A program made the position numbers and the translations under genes. DNA of 5,639 bases from Bacillota bacterium (GTDB taxonomy: Bacteria > Bacillota > Clostridia > Christensenellales > Borkfalkiaceae), in NCBI GenBank assembly GCA_023403375.1, contig JAEYEN010000007.1, forward strand, positions 1 to 5,639. The letters are read 5' to 3'. Shown here in pieces: positions 1-5,312 of this stretch. The notes beneath the pieces are model-generated. The model ran no database searches. It worked only from the letters and a program-made list of their open reading frames with translations, and was not told where the DNA came from. The first letter of the stretch is position 1, and every line of letters begins with the position of its first letter.

Positions 1-791
1 ATCTTATAGAGGGCGTGTTGATGAAGTATAAATACGGCAACACGCTGTGTATTTCCACGCAAGTAGGGTGCAGAATGAATTGCGCTTTTTGCGCTTCGGG
101 ACTTAACGGACTTATAAGAAATCTTACCGCGGGCGAAATGCTTGGAGAAGTGGTTGCGGCAAACAGATACGTAAGCGGCGGACTTAAAGACAAGCGCGGA
201 ATAATAAATATCGTTTTAATGGGCAGCGGCGAACCGCTTGACAATTACGATAATACAGTAAAGTTTTTAAGACTTGTTTCCGATGAAAAAGGACTGAATA
301 TCAGCACCAGAAACATAAGTTTATCTACCTGCGGACTTGTTCCAAAAATGTATAATCTTGCGGAAGAAAATCTGCACGTAAATCTTACAGTTTCTCTTCA
401 TTCGCCTTTCGATGAAGAAAGGAAACGCATTATGCCCGTCGCAAATAAGTATACGATAGAAGAAATTCTTAAAGCGTGCGACTATTATTTTGAAAAAACC
501 GGCAGAAGATTTATCTTCGAGTACGTTTTAATAAAAGGCGAAAACGATACTATTCGCCACGCAAACGAACTTATCAGACTGTTAAAAGGCAGACCGTGCC
601 ACATAAATCTTATAAGACTTAACGACGTTAAAGAAAAAAATCTGACCGGCGTAACCGATAAAGAAGCCTATTGTTTTATGGGCATTCTTGTTAAAGGCGG
701 ACTTTCTGCCACTTTAAGGCGAAGAATGGGCGACGATATAGAAGGGGCTTGCGGTCAACTGAGAAGAAGATTTCTGGAAAACGAAATTTAA
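1..791 (+). CDS. rlmN: RlmN, dual-specificity 23S rRNA A2503 / tRNA A37 C2-methyltransferase (5'-truncated by window edge)
   Basis: This is a radical-SAM enzyme that puts a methyl group on C2 of A2503 in 23S rRNA and of A37 in some tRNAs, acting in the cytoplasm. The frame is open to the window edge and already coding before the first GTG at 15, so about 80-90 N-terminal residues lie outside. Counting from that GTG as residue 1, the CX3CX2C iron-sulfur motif is C19-R-M-N-C23-A-F-C26, preceded by C12 (equivalent to E. coli Cys118). The SAM-binding GSGEPLDNYDN motif follows. Near the C-terminus GDDIEGACGQL places C246 as the equivalent of E. coli Cys355, the methyl-carrying cysteine. All catalytic cysteines seem present, so it should be active. 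In many Bacillota rlmN is followed by stp-prkC-rsgA; here only a repeat-bearing spacer follows. No clear terminator hairpin is seen after its stop. Confidence 0.96.
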   Translation, partial: LIEGVLMKYKYGNTLCISTQVGCRMNCAFCASGLNGLIRNLTAGEMLGEVVAANRYVSGGLKDKRGIINIVLMGSGEPLDNYDNTVKFLRLVSDEKGLNISTRNISLSTCGLVPKMYNLAEENLHVNLTVSLHSPFDEERKRIMPVANKYTIEEILKACDYYFEKTGRRFIFEYVLIKGENDTIRHANELIRLLKGRPCHINLIRLNDVKEKNLTGVTDKEAYCFMGILVKGGLSATLRRRMGDDIEGACGQLRRRFLENEI

Positions 792-820
792 GCGGCGGTT
801 TTTTGGTGAGTTGTTAAAAT

Positions 821-935
821 TATCGCTGAAATATCGTTGAATTCTTAATATCAGTGAACTCTTAATATCGGTGAGTTCATAAAATTGGTAAATGCTTATA
901 GTTATCGTTTAAAGTAAATGTGTATAATTATCGTT
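821..935. repeat. Degenerate ~17-bp tandem repeat in the rlmN-rpe spacer
   Basis: Three abutting 17-bp units lie at 839-855 (GAATTCTTAATATCAGT), 856-872 (GAACTCTTAATATCGGT) and 873-889 (GAGTTCATAAAATTGGT). The first two agree at 15 of 17 positions, the third at 12 of 17 with the second. The 3' core TATCGnT recurs in diverged form at 821, 832, 849, 866, 903 and 929, with AATTGGT at 883, so the periods run 11, 17, 17, 17, 20 and 26 bp. The junctions also form a 7-bp inverted repeat, TGAACTC (855-861) with GAGTTCA (873-879). The spacer 792-1031 holds no plausible gene. It looks like a decaying minisatellite, or possibly repeated binding sites; the role is unknown. Confidence 0.55.
923..928 (+). 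promoter_or_regulatory. Possible -10 element upstream of rpe
   Basis: A perfect TATAAT stands 104 bp before the rpe start. No convincing -35 hexamer is found 16-18 bp upstream, where the sequence is TAGTTA-like. It falls inside the repeat array and may be chance in AT-rich DNA. If used, the rpe leader would be about 95 nt. Confidence 0.25.
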
Positions 936-1020
936 AAAATTTTTGATAAATATTCGGTTTCGGCATACGTCCGATAGCGGAATGCGTCGGAAATTTTCGA
1001 TAGACAAAAATGGTTAAATT

Positions 1021-1026
1021 AAGGAG
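1021..1026 (+). promoter_or_regulatory. rpe ribosome binding site
   Basis: AAGGAG ends 5 nt before the ATG at 1032. It is a strong Shine-Dalgarno sequence that fixes the rpe start. Confidence 0.85.
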
Positions 1027-1031
1027 AAAAT

Positions 1032-1691
1032 ATGTATAAAGATATAAAAATCGCGCCGTCGGTATTGTCGGCAGACTTTTCTATGTTGGGACAGGAAATT
1101 ACGAATATAACGAAAGCGGGCGCGGATTTTATTCATTTAGACGTTATGGATGGCGTTTTTGTTAAGAATATAACTTTCGGTCCGAAACTCGTAAAAGACG
1201 TGAGAAAATGTTCGACTGCCGTTTTCGACGCGCACTTGATGATTGTGGAACCGTGGAAATACATCGAAAAATTTGCCGAAGCGGGCGCTGATTATATTAC
1301 CGTGCATTATGAAGCGTGCGGCAATCGCCTTAAAGATACGCTTAAAGCGATAAAAAGTCTGGGCGTTAAATGCGGCGCGGTTATAAATCCCGATACTTCG
1401 GCGGAAAGCGTTAAAGACGTGCTTGAAGAGTGCGATATGTTGCTTTTGATGAGCGTTTTTCCCGGGTTCGGCGGACAGAAATTTATAGAAAGCGTTTTGC
1501 CGAAACTTAAAATCGCAGACCGCATGATTAAAAACGTCGGTAAAGATATTTTGCTTGAAATAGACGGCGGAATAAATAAAGACAACGTGAAAGCGGTTAA
1601 AGAAAACGGCGCAAACGTTATCGTTGCGGGCAATACCGTGTTCAAAGAAAAAGACAGAGCGAAAATAATTAAAGAATTAAGAGAAATATAA
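1032..1691 (+). CDS. rpe: Ribulose-phosphate 3-epimerase
   Basis: It interconverts D-ribulose 5-phosphate and D-xylulose 5-phosphate in the non-oxidative pentose phosphate pathway, in the cytoplasm. The 219-residue length is normal for this TIM-barrel family. Visible motifs are APSVLSAD (residues 8-15, with Ser10), IHLDVMDG (H35 and D37), DAHLMI (H68), a phosphate/loop motif MSVFPGFGGQ around residue 145, and EIDGGI with D178. H35, D37, H68 and D178 are the family's metal ligands; D37 and D178 are the acid/base pair. The PGFGGQ loop reads VFPG where VNPG or VEPG is common, a minor variant. The start is set by AAGGAG 5 nt upstream. It lies between rlmN and a spoVM-like gene, as part of a cluster known in Bacillota, but without the usual prkC/rsgA genes before it. 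Confidence is high from intact catalytic residues and length. Confidence 0.97.
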   Translation: MYKDIKIAPSVLSADFSMLGQEITNITKAGADFIHLDVMDGVFVKNITFGPKLVKDVRKCSTAVFDAHLMIVEPWKYIEKFAEAGADYITVHYEACGNRLKDTLKAIKSLGVKCGAVINPDTSAESVKDVLEECDMLLLMSVFPGFGGQKFIESVLPKLKIADRMIKNVGKDILLEIDGGINKDNVKAVKENGANVIVAGNTVFKEKDRAKIIKELREI

Positions 1692-1693
1692 AA

Positions 1694-1736
1694 AATCTTT
1701 CTTCCGCAATAAAAATGAGCGAGCGGGGAAAAGATT
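1694..1736 (+). other. Long stem-loop between rpe and the spoVM-like gene
   Basis: Positions 1694-1707 pair with 1723-1736: seven Watson-Crick pairs (AATCTTT with AAAGATT), one C-A mismatch, two G-U pairs, then CCGC with GCGG, around a 15-nt loop. No U-tract follows, so it does not look like a standard terminator. It begins three bases after the rpe stop and could protect the rpe mRNA 3' end, or act as a weak or Rho-linked stop before the downstream promoter. Confidence 0.45.
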
Positions 1737-1765
1737 GTCAAGTTTTGGGTTTTGGTACATATAAT
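1735..1765 (+). promoter_or_regulatory. Candidate promoter of the spoVM-like gene
   Basis: TATAAT at 1760-1765 sits 18 bp before the start codon at 1784. TTGTCA at 1735-1740 could be a -35, but its 19-bp spacing is long. Read with two more bases the box is CATATAAT (1758-1765), close to the CATA-type -10 used by mother-cell sigma-E, which drives spoVM in Bacillus subtilis. No clear sigma-E -35 is seen, so the sigma factor cannot be decided from sequence. Confidence 0.4.
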
Positions 1766-1783
1766 GATAAAGCGAGGTGTTTT

Positions 1784-1870
1784 ATGAGAATTATATGTAT
1801 TAAACCGCCGAAAATTATAAGATGTTTTTTAAGATTGATTTTTTGTTCTAAAACGAAAGAAGAAAATTAA
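1784..1870 (+). CDS. spoVM: SpoVM-like sporulation membrane peptide (28 aa)
   Basis: SpoVM is a tiny amphipathic peptide that binds the convex outer forespore membrane and anchors the coat protein SpoIVA during spore formation. The peptide begins MRIICIKPPK and ends SKTKEEN. Against the B. subtilis 26-residue SpoVM (recalled from memory) it aligns without gaps, sharing M1, I6, K7, P9, K10, R17, S22 and K25; Pro9 is the residue needed for proper localisation there. Residues 11-22 form a short hydrophobic stretch broken by R13 and R17, as expected for an interfacial helix. A good GAGGTG site (1774-1779) lies 4 nt before ATG. In B. subtilis the order is rpe-thiN-spoVM-rpmB, so the position just after rpe supports the call; thiN and rpmB are absent here. 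Oddities are P8 and R13-C14 where B. subtilis has L and GG. A chance ORF is possible but unlikely given motif, ribosome site, terminator and synteny together. Confidence 0.75.
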   Translation: MRIICIKPPKIIRCFLRLIFCSKTKEEN

Positions 1871-1873
1871 AAA

Positions 1874-1903
1874 AACCCGATTTTTTAATCGGGTTAATTT
1901 TTT
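1874..1903 (+). terminator. Intrinsic terminator after the spoVM-like gene, probably bidirectional
   Basis: A perfect 9-bp stem, AACCCGATT (1874-1882) with AATCGGGTT (1887-1895), carries a TTTT loop and is followed by AATTTTTT. The stem's left flank is an A-run (1869-1875), giving a U-tract on the opposite strand. It can therefore also end the convergent minus-strand dehydrogenase-like gene, whose stop is about 100 bp away. Confidence 0.88.
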
Positions 1904-1996
1904 AAACATATAGTCTTATTTTTTACGGTTTTGTTTTATTCGATTGGGCAAAAGCCGTATTTTATAGTTTGATTTTGATTAGGGGAAACCGTTAAA
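1904..1996. other. Convergent intergenic stretch with no gene seen
   Basis: Between the bidirectional terminator and the end of the minus-strand gene there is AT-rich DNA with only a weak imperfect stem (1925-1932 with 1951-1958) and no reading frame of note. With the spoVM-like gene and the stem-loop before it, this accounts for the whole rpe to MDR interval. Confidence 0.6.
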
Positions 1997-3016
1997 TTAA
2001 AAGTTTTGTTCGATAATGGTTTCGCAAATTTTTCCCGTTTCTTCAAAATCTTTATTCATTTTTTCCAAAACTTCGGGCACTTTTTCGTAACTTTCCGTTT
2101 CTGTTTTTAAGTGCGAGAAATTTATCGCTTTATTTGCCAAAAGGTTTATGCTTGTGGCGGTGTTGCCCACACTGTCGCTTATGCAATGAATATTGAGTTG
2201 TTTTTTGATTGCCTGAGAGAAAGAAACCGAGTTGTTTTTGTTGGACAAGCCCGTGATTACTATGCCTGCGTTATAAGAAGCGATAGAGAACGCTTTTACT
2301 ACGGGGATATTGCTATCCGAAACGTAAACCACGCTTTTCGTCATTCTGCCGCCCGTTATCGCCGAAACTTCTTTAACCCAGTTGTCTTCTTGCCCTAAAA
2401 CGTAGTAAATTCCCGATTGCCTTGCGGAGTTAAGACCTTCTTCGTCGTAGCCAAGAACAATAGGAACTGCCTGATAATATATGAGAAGTTGCGCAAAAAT
2501 ATTGGCAAAGTTATCCGTTCCGACAATAGCGACGTAATCGCCTTTGTCTATCTCTAATTTATCGAAAATCGCTTCCGCCAGAGAAATATGACCGATAAAA
2601 AGCGCTTCGGTATCGGTAACGTTATCGGGCAGAGCGTAGATTTTATCCGTTTCCGCCGACACGAAGTCCGATAAAAATCCGTCGTAATCTTCGCCTGCGA
2701 CTAAAAGGGCGGAACATTTGTCGGTTTCGCCGTTTTTACAGTTGTAACATTCCATACAGGGCTTGTTAGGCTCTATATAAACGTGGTCGCCTTTATTTAC
2801 TCCGAAAAGGTTGGCGTCCGCTTCCGAAACGACGCCGATTCCGAAAGAACCGAGAACGATTTCGTCCGTACTTATATCGCCGTTGTACCTTAAAACGTCC
2901 GAAAGAGTGAGTAACGCTTTTGTGATTTTTACTTTCGTCGTATTCGCGATTTTTTCGGTTTCGGGAATTTCATTTTCCGAAACGGTATGCGGTTTGACGA
3001 TTTTCCAACCTTTCAT
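1997..3016 (-). CDS. Medium-chain dehydrogenase/reductase family protein with degenerate active site
   Basis: It has the MDR (zinc alcohol dehydrogenase-like) fold: a GroES-like N-terminal half and a Rossmann-like C-terminal half, 339 residues from the chosen start, near normal length. The structural zinc site is intact (C87-X2-C90-X2-C93-X7-C101, in NKPCMECYNCKNGETDKC). The catalytic zinc site is not. The usual CG(S/T)D is T37-L-S-D40 and the usual GHE is G56-S-F58, so Cys, His and Glu are lost. The dinucleotide motif GxGxxG reads G166-T-D-N-F-A171. It may be a non-catalytic or altered paralogue; substrate and role are unknown. ATG at 3016 is preferred because GGAG stands 5 nt upstream, while the farther ATG at 3058 lies within the promoter -10 box. 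The gene is convergent with the rpe/spoVM block and divergent from rpmE. Confidence 0.82.
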   Translation of the reverse strand: MKGWKIVKPHTVSENEIPETEKIANTTKVKITKALLTLSDVLRYNGDISTDEIVLGSFGIGVVSEADANLFGVNKGDHVYIEPNKPCMECYNCKNGETDKCSALLVAGEDYDGFLSDFVSAETDKIYALPDNVTDTEALFIGHISLAEAIFDKLEIDKGDYVAIVGTDNFANIFAQLLIYYQAVPIVLGYDEEGLNSARQSGIYYVLGQEDNWVKEVSAITGGRMTKSVVYVSDSNIPVVKAFSIASYNAGIVITGLSNKNNSVSFSQAIKKQLNIHCISDSVGNTATSINLLANKAINFSHLKTETESYEKVPEVLEKMNKDFEETGKICETIIEQNF

Positions 3017-3021
3017 TTTTT

Positions 3022-3025
3022 CTCC
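3022..3025 (-). promoter_or_regulatory. Ribosome binding site that decides the MDR gene start
   Basis: On the minus strand CGGAGAAAAAATG puts GGAG 5 nt before the ATG at 3016-3014. The upstream in-frame ATG at 3058 has no Shine-Dalgarno sequence. Confidence 0.8.
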
Positions 3026-3056
3026 GTTATTTAGTCTGAATTCGAATTTTAGAGCC

Positions 3057-3085
3057 ATTATAGTATATCTTTAAAAAAAATGCAA
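3057..3085 (-). promoter_or_regulatory. Sigma-A type promoter of the MDR gene
   Basis: On the minus strand TTGCAT (3085-3080), a 17-bp spacer and a perfect TATAAT (3062-3057) form a good promoter. Transcription should begin near 3050, giving a leader of about 35 nt before the ATG at 3016. The spacer carries eight consecutive T residues. The -35 lies in the octamer GCTTGCAT, repeated in mirror orientation near the rpmE promoter. Confidence 0.75.
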
Positions 3086-3153
3086 GCAAATTTATACAAC
3101 TAAAAAAAGGGCTGTAAAATAAGAAAAAATTATAATTTATTTGTATTTTCGGC

Positions 3154-3192
3154 TTGCATACAGTTGACGGAACGGATAAAATATAATATAAT
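3154..3192 (+). promoter_or_regulatory. rpmE promoter, possibly two overlapping ones
   Basis: TTGACG (3164-3169), a 17-bp spacer and TATAAT (3187-3192) make a strong sigma-A promoter with a start near 3199 and a leader of about 24 nt. A second, overlapping set, TTGCAT (3154-3159), 17 bp and TAAAAT (3177-3182), is also well spaced. The ribosome site GAGGTG (3213-3218) follows. Confidence 0.78.
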
Positions 3193-3222
3193 AAATCGGT
3201 AAAAAACTTAAAGAGGTGCGTT

Positions 3223-3432
3223 ATGAAACAAGATATTCATCCCGACTATCACGAAGTTACGGTAGTTTGCGCTTGCGGTGAAACGTTTAAAACGGGCTCC
3301 ACTAAAAAAGGAGATACTATAAAGGTTGATATATGCAGCAAATGTCATCCTTTCTTTACCGGTAAGCAAAAATTGGTAGACACCGGCGGCCGCGTTGATA
3401 AGTTCAACAAGAGATACGGCAAGGCTAAATAG
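3223..3432 (+). CDS. rpmE: Large-subunit ribosomal protein L31 (bL31), zinc-binding type
   Basis: bL31 is a small protein of the 50S subunit that bridges to the 30S head. The 69-residue product is of usual length and begins MKQDIHPDYHEV, the family signature. Cysteines C16, C18, C38 and C41 (in VCACG and DICSKCHPFFTG) make the zinc ribbon, so this is the C+ form rather than the zinc-independent paralogue. The C-terminus VDKFNKRYGK is typical. GAGGTG 4 nt upstream and its own promoter support the start. In many Clostridia rpmE is followed by a DUF1385 gene, prmC and prfA, the order seen here, though a terminator stands directly after it. No Zur-like operator was recognised. Confidence 0.97.
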   Translation: MKQDIHPDYHEVTVVCACGETFKTGSTKKGDTIKVDICSKCHPFFTGKQKLVDTGGRVDKFNKRYGKAK

Positions 3433-3446
3433 TTAGTTGTATTCTT

Positions 3447-3485
3447 CGGCTTTAAGTGTAAAGTTTACTCTTAAAGCCGTTTTTT
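3447..3485 (+). terminator. Intrinsic terminator or attenuator between rpmE and the DUF1385-PrmC gene
   Basis: A perfect 10-bp stem, CGGCTTTAAG (3447-3456) with CTTAAAGCCG (3470-3479), is extended inside by GTA/TAC after one T-T mismatch, and is followed by six T residues (3480-3485). It ends 2 nt before the AAGGA ribosome site of the next gene. All of the 65-bp gap is taken up by it, leaving no room for a separate promoter outside the rpmE coding region. Confidence 0.9.
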
Positions 3486-3497
3486 ATAAGGAAAGCA

Positions 3498-5312
3498 ATG
3501 GGGCGTAAAGAAACTAAAAAAGAAAAGACCAGAAAAACCTATATCGGCGGGCAGGCTGTTATCGAGGGCGTTATGATGCGCGGCGAAAAATCCATGGCTA
3601 TCGCGGTCAGGGATAACGACGGCGTTATCCGCCTTGAAACAAAACGCGTAAAGCCCGCTTATAAGCGTAATCTTTTTTTGAGATTACCTGTTATCAGAGG
3701 TATGGTTTCTTTTTTTCTCTCTCTAATCGGGGGCGTTAAAACTCTTATGCGCTCGGCAGACGTTTTCGGGGAAAGCGAACCGACTAAATTCGAAGCGTGG
3801 CTTTCAAAAAAACTGAAAATAGACGCAACCGCCGTCGTTACGACTTTCGCAATGATTGTAGGCGTGGCGCTTGCCGTTTTGTTGTTCGTTTTTTTGCCGC
3901 AGGCTTTACGAAGAGCGATAGAAGCCATTGTCGGTAACGGTTTTGCGTTTGACCCTTGGGGTAAAAACTTTATCGAGGGCGCGTTCAAAATAATCGTTTT
4001 TATTTCTTATATTCTGTTGTGTTCGCTGATAAAAGACGTAAAACGCGTTTTTATGTACCACGGTGCGGAACATAAAACTATAACCTGCTACGAAAAAGGG
4101 CTACCGCTTACGGTGGAAAACGCAAGAAAATGTAAACGAGTACACGACAGGTGCGGAACGACGTTTATCTTTTTCGTTCTTACTATAAGTATTATATTGT
4201 TTGCGCTTTTTGAAGCGTTACTTGCGGCGAACAACGTAAAACTTGACGGCGCGTTAAGAATTTTGTGCAAAATCGCGATGTTGCCGTTTGTTGCAGGAAT
4301 TTCTTACGAATTGCTTAAAGCGCTTGCAAAAACGGACTGCGCGCTTGTGTATCCGCTTAAAGCGCCCGGACTTCTTTTACAAAAAATCACCACAAAAGAG
4401 CCGGACGATAAAATGCTTGAAGTGGCAATCTCTTCTTTTCTGGCAGTCAAAGAAATGGACGAAGACGAGAGTATTCCCGAAAAGAAGTTTATAACCGCAA
4501 TGAAATGTAAAGATTTAACCGAAAGCGTTAAAAAACGTTTAAGCGCGGCGGGAATAGACGAAGTTGCCGAAGCGGAGTGGATAGTTTCTTTAACCTTAAA
4601 AATCAAGCGGGACGAAGTTTATTCCGAAAAGACGATTTTTCCTAAAAAGATAGAAGAAATAAACAAACTCGCAGACCAAAGAATTACGGGCAGACCGCTT
4701 TGGTATTGCATAGGCAATACCGATTTTTACGGATATAATATAGACGTAGACGAGAGAGTGCTTATTCCAAGACCCGAAACGGAACTGCTTTGCGAAAAAG
4801 CAATAAAATTCTGTAAAGAAGACAGCGAAGTTCTGGACGTGTGTACGGGGAGCGGCGCAATCGCCGTTACCATAAATAAAGAAACGGGCGCAATGGTTAC
4901 CGCAACAGACGTAAGCGAAGACGCGCTTAACGTTGCAAAAGGTAACGCCGTTAAAAACGGGGCGAGCGTCGAGTTTATAAAAAACGACCTGTTTTCTGCG
5001 CTTAAAGGCAGAAAGTTTAACGTTATAGTTTCTAATCCGCCATACATACCCACGGCGGAAATTTCGTCGTTACAAAGAGAAGTTAAGGACTTTGAACCGA
5101 GTTTAGCGTTGGACGGCGGCGACGACGGACTTGATTTTTACAGAAAAATTTGCAAAGCCGCGCCTGAATATTTGAAATGTAACGGCGTTCTTATAATGGA
5201 ATGCGGTATAGGGCAGGCGCAATCGGTCGTTAAAATGCTTAAAAAGTTTTCTAAAACCGAAATTATAAAAGATTACGAAAATATAGACAGAATAGTATTG
5301 GCGGTGCTTTAA
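3498..5312 (+). CDS. prmC: Fusion of DUF1385 (YqhQ-like) membrane protein and PrmC release-factor glutamine methyltransferase
   Basis: A 604-residue protein joins two complete proteins usually made from adjacent genes. Residues 1 to about 330 are DUF1385: a basic N-terminus, YIGGQAVIEGVMMRG (15-29), YHGAEHKTI (187-195), HDRCGTTF (216-223) and four predicted membrane segments near 112-134, 161-178, 221-244 and 253-275. The function of DUF1385 is unknown. Residues about 335-604 are PrmC, which methylates the glutamine of the GGQ motif of release factors 1 and 2: the N-terminal helical domain, RVLIPRPETE (420-429), SAM motif VLDVCTGSGAIA (445-456) and catalytic NPPY (513-516). This 270-residue part matches stand-alone PrmC length, so nothing is lost at the join. 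Four membrane passes from a cytoplasmic N-terminus would leave PrmC in the cytoplasm. AAGGA 5 nt upstream fixes the start. The stop overlaps the prfA start, whose product is the substrate. A sequencing error at the join would have to remove a stop; the frame is continuous. Confidence 0.93.
   Translation: MGRKETKKEKTRKTYIGGQAVIEGVMMRGEKSMAIAVRDNDGVIRLETKRVKPAYKRNLFLRLPVIRGMVSFFLSLIGGVKTLMRSADVFGESEPTKFEAWLSKKLKIDATAVVTTFAMIVGVALAVLLFVFLPQALRRAIEAIVGNGFAFDPWGKNFIEGAFKIIVFISYILLCSLIKDVKRVFMYHGAEHKTITCYEKGLPLTVENARKCKRVHDRCGTTFIFFVLTISIILFALFEALLAANNVKLDGALRILCKIAMLPFVAGISYELLKALAKTDCALVYPLKAPGLLLQKITTKEPDDKMLEVAISSFLAVKEMDEDESIPEKKFITAMKCKDLTESVKKRLSAAGIDEVAEAEWIVSLTLKIKRDEVYSEKTIFPKKIEEINKLADQRITGRPLWYCIGNTDFYGYNIDVDERVLIPRPETELLCEKAIKFCKEDSEVLDVCTGSGAIAVTINKETGAMVTATDVSEDALNVAKGNAVKNGASVEFIKNDLFSALKGRKFNVIVSNPPYIPTAEISSLQREVKDFEPSLALDGGDDGLDFYRKICKAAPEYLKCNGVLIMECGIGQAQSVVKMLKKFSKTEIIKDYENIDRIVLAVL

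Noticed and set aside
963..985. Small hairpin before rpe (GCAT/ATGC outside, TCCG/CGGA inside, ATAG loop)
   Set aside because: It is two 4-bp stems with a 3-nt bulge, too weak to claim as a leader element or riboswitch.
1307..1741. Minus-strand open frame across rpe
   Set aside because: It is a Ser/Leu-rich shadow of rpe, whose catalytic motifs are all in the plus frame.
1925..1958. Possible second terminator, ACGGTTTT pairing with AAAGCCGT
   Set aside because: It is an imperfect 8-bp stem with an 18-nt loop and no proper U-tract on either strand. The hairpin at 1874-1895 is a far better terminator.
2111..2398. Plus-strand open frame antisense to the MDR gene
   Set aside because: It is a shadow of the minus-strand gene, with no ribosome site and low-complexity unusual composition.
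3164..3187. rpmE promoter using the first TATAAT at 3182-3187
   Set aside because: The spacing to TTGACG is only 12 bp. The overlapping TATAAT at 3187-3192 gives 17 bp.
3395..3431. Promoter inside the rpmE 3' end (TTGATA at 3395-3400) for the fusion gene
   Set aside because: No -10-like hexamer is present 16-18 bp downstream, so it cannot be supported, although some promoter or read-through is needed.
3659..3988. Minus-strand frame, and others at 4088-4270, 4304-4606 and 4727-5053, opposite the fusion gene
   Set aside because: All lie antisense to a continuous frame with conserved DUF1385 and PrmC motifs and have no ribosome site or recognisable domain.
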